Below are positions 23,041-32,338 of a stretch of DNA of 64,000 nt, piece by piece (the first letter of the stretch is position 1; each line of letters begins with the position of its first letter). The position numbers and the translations under genes are program-made. This DNA comes from Adlercreutzia caecimuris B7 (lineage in GTDB: Bacteria > Actinomycetota > Coriobacteriia > Coriobacteriales > Eggerthellaceae). The stretch spans positions 2,283,561 to 2,347,560 of the forward strand of contig NZ_KE159646.1 in assembly GCF_000403355.2 (NCBI RefSeq). The letters run 5' to 3'. The notes under the pieces are model-generated. The model did no database searches and was not told the DNA's origin. It saw only the letters and a list, made by a program, of their open reading frames with translations.

Positions 23041-24405
23041 ATGATCTTGAAGCTTGCCATGCGCAATGTGCTGCGCTCGGCGCACGACTACTCGGTATAC
23101 TTCGCCACGCTGGCCTTTGCGGCCTGCCTGCTGTACTCCTTCACGGCCTCGGGCGACTACCTCCTGTCCCTCGACCTTACCGCCGACCAGCGCGACATCT
23201 ACGGGTCCGCCTCCATGGTCACCCAGGCGTTCTCGGTGTTCTCGGCGCTTGTTTTCGCCTTTTTGGTAACCTACGCCAACCGCTTCATCCTGCGGCGGCG
23301 TTCCCGAGAGTTCGCTACCTACGGGATCATGGGAATGGAGCCGGCGACCATGGCCCGCATCCTGGTCTACGAGGGATGCGTCGCCGCTGTGGTCGCGCTT
23401 GGGGTCGGCGTGCTTGCCGGAGTGCTCGCCTCGCCCCTCTTCGGCGCCATTGCCGCATTCGTCTTCGATGCTCCCTGGCAGCCCCTGCTCGTCTTCTCGG
23501 CCGATGCCGCCCTCTGGACTGCGGCATGCTTCGCCGGCATTATGGCGCTCGCCCTTGCCTTGGAGGTTCGGAGTCTGCGCAAGCATTCGCTGGTCGAGCT
23601 GCTGGATGCCGACGGCGCGCCCGAGCAGCCGAAGGGGGCCGCTCGGCTCTCCGTGGGCCTCCAGACATCGCTGGCGGCAGTCCTGCTTGCTGTTGTCTGG
23701 GGCTCTTGCCTGTTCCAGCCGACGCAGTTCATCGTGTGGATTCTGCCCATGGGGGTCGCCGCCGTGCTGGCCACCGGCATGCTCTTCCGGGTGTGGGCCA
23801 TCAGGCGGCCGGCCCGCGCGTACCGTCGGCCCGAGCGGCTTCTGGCGGGCCTGCGCCTCTTCGACCTGCGTCAGCTGCAGGCCCGCATGTCCCTCAACGC
23901 GAACGCGATGGCATGTACCTGCGCACTCATGGCCGTGGCGGTCTGCATGATGGTCGCCGGGCTCGCGTTCAGCGTCGGCATGCGGGACGGATCCGGGCGG
24001 CTGAGCGATCTGACGCTGGCCCCCATCGGCTACGTCGGCATCTTCTACGGGATCACGTTCCTGATCGCGGCCGCCGCCGTGTTGGCCCTGCAGCAGCTTG
24101 CCGGCGCCGCCGACGACCGGAAGGCCTACCGGCTGCTCGGGAATCTGGGCTGCGATGCCTCCATGATGCGGAAGAGCATCCGGTCCCAGGTCGGCACCTG
24201 CTTCGCGGCGCCGCTGGTCTTCGCGCTCGTCCACGACGTCTTCGGCCTGGCCCTGGTGGCGTTTGTGGCCTCCGTGCTGGGCAGCGCGCAGTTTCCCCTC
24301 ATTGTGGCGGGAGTCGTGGGGGTCACCGCCGCGCTTTTGGGCGCGTACTATCTCATCACCTGCAGGGAGTGCGGCCGCATGCTTTTGCGGGAAGAGGGCC
24401 GGTGA
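23041..24405 (+). CDS. FtsX-like ABC transporter permease (orphan)
   Basis: Membrane protein of about 454 residues. The start MILKLAMRNVLRSAHDYSVYFATLAFAACLLYSF and the segment VTYANRFILRRRSREFATYGIMGMEPATMARILVYEG are typical of BceB/FtsX-type permeases, as are the roughly eight helices. It lacks the large extracellular domain of full-length BceB-like proteins (usual length over 600), so it may be a short form. No ATPase gene lies next to it. The ATG at 23041 fits better than one 12 bp upstream. It may have lost its partner in the same rearrangement that cut the neighbouring genes. Confidence 0.8.
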   Translation: MILKLAMRNVLRSAHDYSVYFATLAFAACLLYSFTASGDYLLSLDLTADQRDIYGSASMVTQAFSVFSALVFAFLVTYANRFILRRRSREFATYGIMGMEPATMARILVYEGCVAAVVALGVGVLAGVLASPLFGAIAAFVFDAPWQPLLVFSADAALWTAACFAGIMALALALEVRSLRKHSLVELLDADGAPEQPKGAARLSVGLQTSLAAVLLAVVWGSCLFQPTQFIVWILPMGVAAVLATGMLFRVWAIRRPARAYRRPERLLAGLRLFDLRQLQARMSLNANAMACTCALMAVAVCMMVAGLAFSVGMRDGSGRLSDLTLAPIGYVGIFYGITFLIAAAAVLALQQLAGAADDRKAYRLLGNLGCDASMMRKSIRSQVGTCFAAPLVFALVHDVFGLALVAFVASVLGSAQFPLIVAGVVGVTAALLGAYYLITCRECGRMLLREEGR

Positions 24406-24688
24406 GCCGAGGCAGGCGAGACCTTTGCCGCTCTGCCGCCGAATCCGGGGGTACTTTCGGTTGACCGGCGGCATGGCGGGCGGGGCTGCCTCACACGAGC
24501 GAAAAAGCCGGCCTCTGCCTCTTCGTGCTCGGACGGCTCTGCCGCGCGCTCGCCTCCGCTTTCTCAGGGGACAGCGGAAAGGGCGCCTGTTCCCGCCTCA
24601 CTTTTGCACGTTGGCAAAAAACTGGCGCGCCATGGGGTCGCGTAGTGGAACAATGAAACGGAGAGTTCCCAGCGAGCGGAGGCAACCT

Positions 24689-25900
24689 ATGACCACGACT
24701 GAAACTGCAACGGAGTTCGCCATCGACGAGCTGCTGTCCGACGGCATCACCAACACCCCGCCGTCGTTCGTGCGCGCCATTCTGAAGGCGGCGTCCGATC
24801 CGGCTATCACGTCCTTTGCGGGCGGCCTGCCCAATCCTATTTCCTTTCCCCAGGAAAAGCTCATGGAGTCGATGCAGCGCGTGGTGGCCGAGCGTGGGCC
24901 TGAGGCCTTCCAGTACTCGATGACCGCGGGCATTCCCGAGCTGCGGGAATGGATCGCCGAGCGCTACAACCACCGCTTCGGCACCGACTACACCGCCGAT
25001 GACGTGCTGGTGACCACCGGCTCGCAGCAGGTGCTCGATTTGCTGGGCAAGGTGCTGCTGGACAAGGGCGACGGTGTCATCGTGGAAAAGCCCACCTACC
25101 TCGCCGCTATCCAGGCCTTCGCGCTACAGCAGCCGGTGTTCCGCGAGGTGGAGCTCACCGAGGAGGGCCTGAACACCGACGAGCTGACGGTGGCCCTCGA
25201 AGCCGGCGCGAAGATGATCTACCTCATTCCCAACTTCCAGAATCCCACGGGCCTGACCTATACGGCCGAGAACCGCGCGAAGGTGCGGGAGATCCTGGCT
25301 GGTCGCAACATCGTGGTGGTGGAAGACGATCCCTACGGTGAGCTTCGCTTCGAGGGAGAATCGCTGCCCTATATCGGGGCCACGGCGCTGCCCCACGGGG
25401 TGGTCATGGGCTCGTTCTCGAAGACGGTGACGCCGGGCTTCCGCATGGGCTACCTGCTGACGAAGGACCATGAGCTGCTGCGCCGCCTGAACACGGCCAA
25501 GGAGGCCGCCGATTTGCATACCAACGTGTTCTCCCAGTTCGTGGTGCTGGACTATCTGCGTCACAACGACTTGGACGAGCACCTGGTGAAGATTCGCGAC
25601 CTGTACCGCGACCAGGCGCAGGCTATGACCGATGCCATGGCGGAGTTCTTCCCGGCCGAGGTGTCCTTCACCAAGCCCCAGGGCGGTATGTTCCTGTGGG
25701 CGACGCTTCCGGCGGGCATCAACACCATGGATCTGTTCCCGAAGGCGCTCGCGCGCTGCGTGGCCTTCGTGCCCGGCGAGCCCTTCTACGCCGAGCCGGG
25801 GAGCTATTCCACTATGCGTCTGAACTTCACCAACGCCGATGCCGACACCATTCGCGATGGCATCCGTCGCTTGGGCGAGGTAATTGCCGAGGCGTTATAG
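24689..25900 (+). CDS. PLP-dependent aminotransferase (class I/II, LysN/2-aminoadipate type)
   Basis: Fold-type I aminotransferase of 403 residues. The pyridoxal phosphate Lys is K245 in GSFSKTVTPGFRMGYL. Other marks are the YSMTAGIPELREWIAERY start of the core, PNFQNPTGLTY, VVEDDPYGELRF and the C-terminal GMFLWATLPAGINTMDLFPKA. This matches the MocR-related group of aminotransferases such as 2-aminoadipate or kynurenine transaminases; substrate not decidable. AGCGGAGG lies 6-10 bp before the ATG. A strong terminator follows, so it is probably monocistronic. Confidence 0.92.
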   Translation: MTTTETATEFAIDELLSDGITNTPPSFVRAILKAASDPAITSFAGGLPNPISFPQEKLMESMQRVVAERGPEAFQYSMTAGIPELREWIAERYNHRFGTDYTADDVLVTTGSQQVLDLLGKVLLDKGDGVIVEKPTYLAAIQAFALQQPVFREVELTEEGLNTDELTVALEAGAKMIYLIPNFQNPTGLTYTAENRAKVREILAGRNIVVVEDDPYGELRFEGESLPYIGATALPHGVVMGSFSKTVTPGFRMGYLLTKDHELLRRLNTAKEAADLHTNVFSQFVVLDYLRHNDLDEHLVKIRDLYRDQAQAMTDAMAEFFPAEVSFTKPQGGMFLWATLPAGINTMDLFPKALARCVAFVPGEPFYAEPGSYSTMRLNFTNADADTIRDGIRRLGEVIAEAL

Positions 25901-25931
25901 GGCTCTGGGGTCTTTCGGGTCTATCGACGAG

Positions 25932-25978
25932 GAGCAGCCCGCTCACGCGCTTCGGCGCGGGGCGGGCTGCTTTGGTTT
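25932..25978 (+). terminator. rho-independent terminator of aminotransferase gene
   Basis: A 10-bp stem AGCAGCCCGC with GCGGGCTGCT and an inner GC-rich loop, followed by TTTGGTTT, 32 bp after the stop codon. Confidence 0.85.
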
Positions 25979-26041
25979 CGGGGTGCTGCGGACGCGCACG
26001 ATGACGAGTTCCCGGGGTGACGTGCTCGGCCCGAGCCAGCC

Positions 26042-26109
26042 CATGCTTGCGCAGAGCGCGCAGTTGTGACGCAGCTCGAAATGAGTATTCGATGCGGTTA
26101 TCAAGGTGC
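26042..26109 (+). repeat. dispersed repeat, copy B
   Basis: Plus-strand copy of the repeat on the minus strand at 17308-17369. The first 27 bases are identical and the remainder (GATGCGGTTATCAAGGTGC against GATGCGGTTGTCAGGGTGC) nearly so. It lies in the gap between the aminotransferase terminator and the pst operon. The rest of this 460-bp gap shows no convincing gene; an 89-codon open frame here is rejected. Confidence 0.6.
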
Positions 26110-26309
26110 CTGCATTCCGTATATATCACCGATAGTTCCGGAGATGCACATTTCACGAGCAAGGCTAAAACTCTGCGATTCATCCGAGAAAAAGATGTTC
26201 CAAATTGAGAAGAAGGTGTCCCGTTTCGATTTGCTCTGCCGTGAAACTTTGCAAAGACTTTACGGGCCTCTGACAAGGCGCACTTACAGCTTGGTCATAC
26301 TTGAGCAGA

Positions 26310-26350
26310 GCCTCCTCTTAGGCTCCCTCCTGTGAGAGGAGGCGTCTTTC
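26310..26350 (+). terminator. hairpin directly before the pst operon
   Basis: A 9-bp stem GCCTCCTCT with AGAGGAGGC around a 16-nt loop, followed by GTCTTTC. It ends about 15 bp before the pstS ATG, too late for a terminator of an upstream gene to spare the pst promoter, so it may act in the leader as an attenuator, or the pst promoter may overlap it. Confidence 0.5.
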
Positions 26351-26366
26351 AGAGAAAGGAATCGAC

Positions 26367-27287
26367 ATGACCAAAAACATGACAAGGAAAGTGCTCACTA
26401 TCGCTGCTGCGGCGATTCTCACGCTCGGAATGATGAGCGCCTTCGGCTGTTCTTCACCCGAAACCCAATCGGGGAGTCCCAGCGCATCCGAGGCGCAGAC
26501 GAGTAACCAGATATCGGTTTACTCGCGTGAAGATGGCTCAGGCACGCGCGGTGCGTTCATAGAGCTTTTCGGACTTGAGGAGAAGGATGCGGCTGGCAAC
26601 AAAGTCGACATGACCACGGCCGCCGCTGCCATCACTAATTCCACTTCGGTGATGATGACCTCTGTCGCCAGCGACCCGGACGCCATCGGCTACATCTCCT
26701 TGGGCTCGCTCAACGATACTGTCAAGGCCGTCAAGATCGACGGCATCGAGGCAGCGGCGCAGAACGTGAAGAGCGGCGACTACAAGGTGTCCAGGCCATT
26801 CAACATCGTGTTCGCCGAGAACCTCAGCGCACCGGCACAGGACTTCGTGGACTTCATCATGAGCTCCGATGGTCAGGCGATCATCGAGGATAACGGCTAC
26901 ATAGGCGTTGACGAGAATGCGGCTCCCTTTACCGCTACTGGCGCAAGTGGCAAAGTCGTGATCGCGGGATCCTCCTCGGTCACCCCCATCATGGAGAAGC
27001 TCGCCGAAGCGTATAAGGCCGTGAATCCTGACGTAACCATCGAGGTTCAGCAATCCGACTCCACCACCGGCGTCAACATGGCCATCGAGGGCACGTGCGA
27101 CATCGGTATGGCATCGCGCGACCTGAAGGATTCGGAGGCTTCGTCCGGGGTCAGCGCCACGGCTATCGCCAAGGACGGAATCGCCGTGATCGTCGCCCCC
27201 GCATCCATCGCCGACAGTCTCACCAGCGACCAAGTGAAGGCGATCTTTTCCGGTGAAGCGCTCACGTGGGCAGAAGTGATCGGCTAG
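26367..27287 (+). CDS. pstS: phosphate-binding lipoprotein PstS, halves in permuted order
   Basis: Extracytoplasmic phosphate receptor of the PstSCAB importer, 306 residues. A signal peptide ends in the lipobox with Cys28 (SAFGCSS). What is unusual is the order: residues about 49-180 (SREDGSGTRGAF, then AIGYISLGSLND, then FIMSSDGQAIIE) are the half that normally comes second. Residues about 190-306 (VVIAGSSSVTPIMEKLAEAYKAVNPD, then IGMASRDLKDSE, then LTSDQVKAIFSGEALTWAEV) normally come first. The protein is therefore a circular permutation relative to classical PstS. I recall similar order in some Clostridia. First gene of the operon; AGAAAGG precedes the ATG. Confidence 0.9.
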   Translation: MTKNMTRKVLTIAAAAILTLGMMSAFGCSSPETQSGSPSASEAQTSNQISVYSREDGSGTRGAFIELFGLEEKDAAGNKVDMTTAAAAITNSTSVMMTSVASDPDAIGYISLGSLNDTVKAVKIDGIEAAAQNVKSGDYKVSRPFNIVFAENLSAPAQDFVDFIMSSDGQAIIEDNGYIGVDENAAPFTATGASGKVVIAGSSSVTPIMEKLAEAYKAVNPDVTIEVQQSDSTTGVNMAIEGTCDIGMASRDLKDSEASSGVSATAIAKDGIAVIVAPASIADSLTSDQVKAIFSGEALTWAEVIG

Positions 27288-27291
27288 CTAT

Positions 27292-28152
27292 ATGTCGAAG
27301 TCTGCAAGGAAAGAAGGCCTTGCGAGGGCGCTGTTCACCCTCGCTGCCGCGATTTCGATCTTGGCAGTTGCCCTGATATGCGTGTTCCTCTTCGCCAACG
27401 GGCTTCCGGCGATGTTCCAGATCGGCATCCCCGAGTTCCTGCTGGGCACCACCTGGAAGCCGGGAAGCGACATGTACGGCATCTTTCCCATGATCGTGGG
27501 GAGCATCTACGTGACCGCCGGTGCCATCCTCGTCGGTGTTCCGGCAGGCATCCTGACGGCGATATACCTGTCGCGCTTTGCGGGCAGCAGGGTCGCATCC
27601 GTTCTGCGGCCGGGCATCGAGCTGCTCGCCGGCATCCCCTCTGTCGTGTATGGCTTCTTCGGGTTGATGGTGCTCGTCCCCTTCATCAGGATGACGATGC
27701 CTGGCAGGGGCCTTTCGCTTCTGGCAGCATCCCTGCTGCTGGGGATCATGATCCTTCCCACCATCATCACCGTGGCGAAGAACGCCCTCGATGCCGTTCC
27801 GAGAAGCTACTACGAGGGGGCCCTTGCCCTGGGCGCAACTCATGAGTGGGCCGTGTTCCGCATCCTCGTGCCTGCTGCATTCTCGGGAATCATGGCGGCT
27901 GTCGTGCTGGGAGTCGGGCGTGCGATCGGCGAGACCGTGGCGGTCGTTATGGTCGCGGGAAACCAGCCCGTCATACCGAACTCCATCTTCGACGGCGTTC
28001 GCACGATGACCGCGAATATTGTTCTGGAGATGGGCTATGCCGCCGACCTCCACAGGGGCGCTCTCATAGCAACCGGCGTCGTGCTGTTCGTCTTCATCAT
28101 GCTCATCAGCCTCCTGTTCAGCGCCATCAAGAAGCGGGGTGAGGAGCGATGA
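27292..28152 (+). CDS. pstC: phosphate ABC transporter permease PstC
   Basis: Membrane subunit of the phosphate importer, 286 residues, six helices. The EAA-type loop reads VPRSYYEGALALGATHEWAVFRILVPAAFSGIMAAVVLGVGRAIGETVAV, with the conserved GRAIGETxAV of PstC. Shorter at its N-terminus than many PstC proteins but within range. Starts 4 bp after pstS and overlaps pstA by 4 bp (ATGA), so translation is coupled. Confidence 0.95.
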   Translation: MSKSARKEGLARALFTLAAAISILAVALICVFLFANGLPAMFQIGIPEFLLGTTWKPGSDMYGIFPMIVGSIYVTAGAILVGVPAGILTAIYLSRFAGSRVASVLRPGIELLAGIPSVVYGFFGLMVLVPFIRMTMPGRGLSLLAASLLLGIMILPTIITVAKNALDAVPRSYYEGALALGATHEWAVFRILVPAAFSGIMAAVVLGVGRAIGETVAVVMVAGNQPVIPNSIFDGVRTMTANIVLEMGYAADLHRGALIATGVVLFVFIMLISLLFSAIKKRGEER

Positions 28153-28982
28153 CATCGAAGATTCTGCGCGCTCTCGTGTACGTGGGAGCCATCCTCACGG
28201 CTCTGGTCCTGGCAGGGATCGTGGGATACATCCTTATAAACGGCATCCCTCATCTCAAGCCCTCCCTGTTCGAGTGGACCTACACTTCCGAGAACGTCTC
28301 GCTCATGCCCGCTCTCATCGATACCATCCTGATGGCTCTGCTTGCTTTGGTGCTATCTGTGCCGACGGGCGTTGGCGCGGCAATCTATCTGGTGGAGTAC
28401 GCGCGCTCATCGAGCCGCTTCGTGAGGGCAGTCCGCATGACAGCAGAGACGCTCCAGGGCATCCCCTCAATCATCTACGGTCTGTTCGGCTTGCTCTTCT
28501 TCACGACCATGCTCGGATGGGGGCTTTCCCTCATTTCCGGCGCATGCACGCTCGCCATCATGGTGCTCCCCGTTGTGATGCGCACTACCGAAGAGGCGCT
28601 TCTCGCTGTCCCCGAATCCTACAAGCAGGGCGGCTTCGCATTGGGGGCGGGCCATGTCAGGACGATCTTTCGCTGTGTGCTGCCAAGTGCGCTTCCTGGC
28701 ATCGTGGGCGGCGTGCTGCTTGCCCTTGGCCGCTGCGTTGGAGAGGTGGCCGCGCTCCTCTTCACCGCTGGCACCGTGGCGCAGATCCCCGATTTCGGCG
28801 GACAGGGCATCTTCGCAATCTTCGATTCGTGCAGGACGCTTGCCGTCCACATGTACGTGCTCGCAAGCGAGGGCCTTCACATGGACGAGACCTATGCAAC
28901 AGCCGTCGTGCTCCTGATCCTCATTGTGATTCTGAACATGGGGGCGAACTTCGCGGCAAAGAGACTTAAGAGAGGAATGTAG
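28149..28982 (+). CDS. pstA: phosphate ABC transporter permease PstA
   Basis: Second membrane subunit of the phosphate importer, 277 residues, six helices. Typical PstA features are GVGAAIYLVEYARSSSRFVRAVRMTAETLQGIPSIIYGLFG and the EAA loop VPESYKQGGFALGAGHVRTIFRCVLPSALPGIVGGVLLALGRCVGEVAAL. Overlaps pstC by 4 bp and is followed without a gap by pstB. Confidence 0.95.
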   Translation: MTSKILRALVYVGAILTALVLAGIVGYILINGIPHLKPSLFEWTYTSENVSLMPALIDTILMALLALVLSVPTGVGAAIYLVEYARSSSRFVRAVRMTAETLQGIPSIIYGLFGLLFFTTMLGWGLSLISGACTLAIMVLPVVMRTTEEALLAVPESYKQGGFALGAGHVRTIFRCVLPSALPGIVGGVLLALGRCVGEVAALLFTAGTVAQIPDFGGQGIFAIFDSCRTLAVHMYVLASEGLHMDETYATAVVLLILIVILNMGANFAAKRLKRGM

Positions 28983-29825
28983 ATGATGGACGCAGTCACA
29001 GCACCCGAAAAGAGAATCATGGAACCTGAGAAGGAGCAAAGCATGCAGAGCGCACGGGCGGAAGCCGCCGCCTCTGAAGCGAAGATGGGCGTTGAGGGAC
29101 TCGACCTTTACTACGGAGAGTTCCGCGCTCTCAAAGACGTCACGCTCGATTTTCCGAAGAACGAGGTTACAGCGCTCATCGGGCCTTCTGGCTGTGGAAA
29201 GTCGACGTTGCTCAAGACCTTGAACCGGATGAATGACCTGGTGGACGGCTGCCGCGTGGACGGGTGCGTCTCCTTGGATGGCGACGACATCTATGGTGGC
29301 CTGCCGGTCAATGACCTCCGCCGCCGCGTGGGCATGGTGTTCCAGCAGCCCAATCCCTTCCCCATGAGTATCTACGACAACATCGCCTTCGGCCCGCGTA
29401 CTCACGGGATCAAGGGCAAAGAAGAGCTCGACGTGATTGTGGAACAGTCGCTCCGTGACGCCGCCATCTGGGATGAGGTCAAGGATCGCCTGAAGAAGAG
29501 CGCCCTTGGGCTCTCGGGTGGCCAGCAGCAGCGCCTGTGTATCGCACGTGCGCTTGCCGTTCAGCCTGAAGTGTTGCTGCTTGACGAGTCCACGAGCGCA
29601 CTCGACCCGATATCCACGGCGAAGATCGAGGATCTGGTCACCGAGCTCGCATCGAAATACACCGTGATCATGGTCACGCACAATATGCTGCAAGCCATTC
29701 GCGTATCTACCAAGACCGCGTTCTTTCTCCTAGGGGAGATGGTTGAGGCAGGTGACACGGATGCGTTGTTCACGCATCCGAAAGACAGCCGAACAGCCGA
29801 CTATGTGTCAGGTCGCTTCGGCTAA
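28983..29825 (+). CDS. pstB: phosphate ABC transporter ATPase PstB
   Basis: ATP-binding subunit of the phosphate importer, 280 residues. Walker A is GPSGCGKST, the Q-loop [15 protein letters not shown], the signature [18 protein letters not shown] and Walker [16 protein letters not shown], where Ser replaces the more usual Pro after Glu. About 35 residues precede the normal family start; the Met at residue 35 could be the real start, but the first ATG follows pstA directly. No phoU follows, unlike most pst operons. Confidence 0.95.
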   Translation: MMDAVTAPEKRIMEPEKEQSMQSARAEAAASEAKMGVEGLDLYYGEFRALKDVTLDFPKNEVTALIGPSGCGKSTLLKTLNRMNDLVDGCRVDGCVSLDGDDIYGGLPVNDLRRRVGMVFQQPNPFPMSIYDNIAFGPRTHGIKGKEELDVIVEQSLRDAAIWDEVKDRLKKSALGLSGGQQQRLCIARALAVQPEVLLLDESTSALDPISTAKIEDLVTELASKYTVIMVTHNMLQAIRVSTKTAFFLLGEMVEAGDTDALFTHPKDSRTADYVSGRFG

Positions 29826-29898
29826 GCAGAGCGAAATAGCGGCACTCCAGGCGCGGACGCTTGCGATGATGCCAGATTGCAGATTCGGAGCGTATCAC

Positions 29899-30120
29899 AT
29901 GAAGAACCTTAGATCGAGAATTGCCATCATCGTCACGTGAATCGCGGCTTTAGGAATCGTCTGCGCCATGCTCTTCGTCTACTCGCAGTTCGTCAACGAG
30001 AAGTTCTATGAGGAGGCGAAGCGCAACTTCTCGGAGGTCTATGAGCTGCATCATCAACGGACTGAAGGACGAAGCGAGGGCATCGACGGGTGTCTCCAGC
30101 ACCGTCTACGGATGGCTTGA
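29899..30120 (+). pseudogene. N-terminal relic of a membrane sensor protein
   Basis: An in-frame text MKNLRSRIAIIVT, stop (TGA at 29938), then IAALGIVCAMLFVYSQFVNEKFYEEAKRNFSEVYELHHQ, ending at a TGA at 30118. A basic start, a single hydrophobic helix and then a charged helix are the usual beginning of a histidine kinase or chemosensor; the rest is missing. It may be what remains of a PhoR-like sensor beside the pst genes. The following 85 bp to the kinase stop contain another helix-turn-helix-like text that I could not assign. Confidence 0.55.
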
Positions 30121-30205
30121 CGAGATTGGCATACCTAAGGGGAGGGGCCGTAAATCGAAGTTAAGGAACGGGCGCATCCAGCAGTTGACGGAGACGCTTG
30201 CCATG

Positions 30206-31567
30206 TTAACACCTGGAAAGCTGTACTTCGGTTTTGAAGCCGCCTTCGACGGGAGCCGTAAAGGAGAGATTTCCCTGGTGCGCCCTTATCACGCGGGACG
30301 CGATTTGCAGTCCGAGCCCGTGGCGAAGGTCGAGGTTTTCGTCGGTGCTGCTCGCGTGTTCCTGAGATTTAAGAAGGGCGAGCAGGCCTTCTCCGGCCGC
30401 TCCCGCCCCGTCATCTTCAATGGTGATGAGCACATGCTCATCGGTCGCATCCAGCCCTATGCGTATGCGGCAGCCTTGCGGGTTGTGCGTGACGCTGTTC
30501 TGCAGGATATTCCCTATCGCCCGCCCGAGCAGGCGCTCATCGCACTCAACGGCCGCCTTTTCGGCCTCCTGTTCGATTTCCATCTCATAAGAATACCTCG
30601 TTTCCGGGCATGCGTTGATCGCATCTGCCACCGCCTTGCGGACGATTTTCGAGGGCTTCGCTTTCGCCTTATGCAAGGGCTGCATGTCGTACTCCAGCTG
30701 GGAGGCAAGATTCAGGTCGTTGATCAGGTTGCTGATCTTGGCGCTCTGCGCGCTGATAAGGGCAGCGCGGCCAGACGCATCCGATGGGACAGAGGGGTCG
30801 CTGGCGATGCGCTCCGCATTTCCCATGATGAGGGTGAGCGGGGTGCGGATGTCATGGGATATGCCGGCGATCCAGTTCGCGCGCGCCTCATTCTGCTTGG
30901 CGATGAGGTCGGACGCGCGAGTCACGCTCTCCGAAAGGTTCGCAAGCGTCCCCTTCGGCAGGGAATCCGTCGCCTTGCCCGTTCCCAGTGCCTCGATGGC
31001 ATCCTCGATGGGCTCCAATCCAGACAGAGTGCGCCTCTTTGAGAGCCAATAGGCTAGAAAGAGGCAGCCGACATCGAGGAACGCCATCACCACGAGGAAA
31101 GACGGGAGAGCTTGCACCGCCCGCATGGGGATATAGTTGCCCGTGATCTTCATGTAGCTGTCCTTGGGATAGCCCAAGACCAGCAGGCCGGCGTCAGTGA
31201 CGCGCGTGAAAACAGGATAGTCGGAGATATATCCCTTCGAGAAGCGCGCGACGTCCTGCAGAGTGTAGTGGAGGGGAACGCCCTCGGGAGCGTCGACCGA
31301 CCACGAGCAGTCCCCATCCGGCTTTATGAACAGCGCCCATAGGCCGTTTTCCCGTAGCTTGCTCTTCGCCTCCGGAGACGCCTCCGATGCGCTTGTTGTG
31401 TCCTCAATGGCATGAAGCATGGCCGCGGGCGAGGCATCTCCGGCCTCATGGGCGACTGCTCCGGAGAAGAAGATGCCGAACGCCGCCGCATTGAACGCCA
31501 GCAAAGCGACCATCAGGGCGGCGAAGAACGCGAGGTTTCTCGCGATATAGGGGCGCAGGGACTTCAC
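30206..31567 (-). CDS. sensor histidine kinase
   Basis: Membrane kinase of 453 residues. Helix one is about residues 10-35, an extracytoplasmic domain of about 110 residues follows, and helix two is about 152-176. The H box is GISHDIRTPL with His238, followed by N box (AIGNILQNSVTHN), G1 (IEDDGAGA) and G2 (HGLGLQI). The short extracellular domain and SHDIRTPLT resemble kinases that sense cell-envelope antibiotics or lantibiotics. It starts 4 bp after the response regulator, so the two form one operon, transcribed away from the ABC exporter they probably control. Confidence 0.92.
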   Translation of the reverse strand: MKSLRPYIARNLAFFAALMVALLAFNAAAFGIFFSGAVAHEAGDASPAAMLHAIEDTTSASEASPEAKSKLRENGLWALFIKPDGDCSWSVDAPEGVPLHYTLQDVARFSKGYISDYPVFTRVTDAGLLVLGYPKDSYMKITGNYIPMRAVQALPSFLVVMAFLDVGCLFLAYWLSKRRTLSGLEPIEDAIEALGTGKATDSLPKGTLANLSESVTRASDLIAKQNEARANWIAGISHDIRTPLTLIMGNAERIASDPSVPSDASGRAALISAQSAKISNLINDLNLASQLEYDMQPLHKAKAKPSKIVRKAVADAINACPETRYSYEMEIEQEAEKAAVECDERLLGRAIGNILQNSVTHNPQGCRIRIGLDATDEHVLITIEDDGAGAAGEGLLALLKSQEHASSTDENLDLRHGLGLQIASRVIRAHQGNLSFTAPVEGGFKTEVQLSRC

Positions 31568-31571
31568 GGCA

Positions 31572-32273
31572 TCACCTGCAAACCATCAGCTTGTACCCGA
31601 GTCCCTTGCAGGTGATGAGCGACACAGGATGCGAGGGATCGCGCTCGATCTTCTCCCGCACGCGCCTGATGTGGGCATTGAGGGGGTTCTCGTACCCGAA
31701 TGCGTCCCCGCCCCACAAGGCATTGCAAATGGCGTCGGTTGTGACCACCTTGCCCTGATTGCGGGAAAGGATCTCCAGCAGCGCGAACTCTTTTGCCGTG
31801 AGCGAGACCGGGCCGTCTTCGCGCACGGCTTCGGCCCTGTCGAAATCGATCACGCAATAATCAAGTTGGACCTTTGGCTCAACCGCGGGGTATGACCTCC
31901 TGAGTACTGCATAGACGCGCAGCAAGAGCTCCTGGGGAAGGAATGGCTTGGGAATGTAGTCGTCAGCCCCCAGGCCCAGGCCCGATATCCTGTCGATGGG
32001 CTCGTCTTTCGCCGTGAGGAATATCACGGGGATGTCGGACGACTTGCGCACCTGCCGCATGAGCGAGAACCCGTCGCCATCGGGAAGCATCACGTCTAAG
32101 ATTGCCAGCTCCGGATTAACTTCATCGAAGCGCTCAAGCGCGTCCTTTGCATTTGCTGCGGTGAATATCTCCCCGAACCCCGCGTCGGTCAGGATATCTG
32201 ACACGAGGGCAAGAAGCTCTGGCTCGTCGTCCACGAGCAAGAGCCTTTTGCTGTGCAAGAGAGCGTAATCCAC
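31572..32273 (-). CDS. OmpR-family response regulator
   Basis: DNA-binding response regulator of 233 residues. Receiver domain with DDEPE near residue 15 and the phospho-acceptor Asp60 in LAILDVMLPDGDGF; Lys in LTAKDEP. The C-terminal winged helix has LTAKEFALLEILSRNQGKVVTTDAICNALWG and the RRVREKIERDPS helix. Its start faces the ABC exporter gene across a 142-bp gap that carries three direct repeats of GTCAGG type, the likely binding site. Confidence 0.93.
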   Translation of the reverse strand: MDYALLHSKRLLLVDDEPELLALVSDILTDAGFGEIFTAANAKDALERFDEVNPELAILDVMLPDGDGFSLMRQVRKSSDIPVIFLTAKDEPIDRISGLGLGADDYIPKPFLPQELLLRVYAVLRRSYPAVEPKVQLDYCVIDFDRAEAVREDGPVSLTAKEFALLEILSRNQGKVVTTDAICNALWGGDAFGYENPLNAHIRRVREKIERDPSHPVSLITCKGLGYKLMVCR

Positions 32274-32297
32274 GAGGTGCCTTTCTCAAACCTATCC

Positions 32298-32314
32298 ACT
32301 GTACAGAATACAGT
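32298..32314. promoter_or_regulatory. ACTGTA-N5-TACAGT palindrome
   Basis: Perfect inverted repeat ACTGTA, CAGAA, TACAGT in the divergent promoter region, 25 bp upstream of the response regulator start. Candidate operator for a dimeric regulator. Confidence 0.35.
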
Positions 32315-32338
32315 CCCGCGCCTGGGCCGTACGCGAAA

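Noticed and set aside
26066-26335. 89-codon plus-strand frame before pstS
   Set aside because: Starts inside the dispersed repeat, has no ribosome site and no family; the end is in the hairpin preceding pst.
30008-31042. Plus-strand frame of 344 codons opposite the histidine kinase
   Set aside because: It overlaps a kinase with all catalytic boxes. Only the first 60 codons, before the kinase stop, might hold a real relic (helix-turn-helix-like text), which I could not assign.
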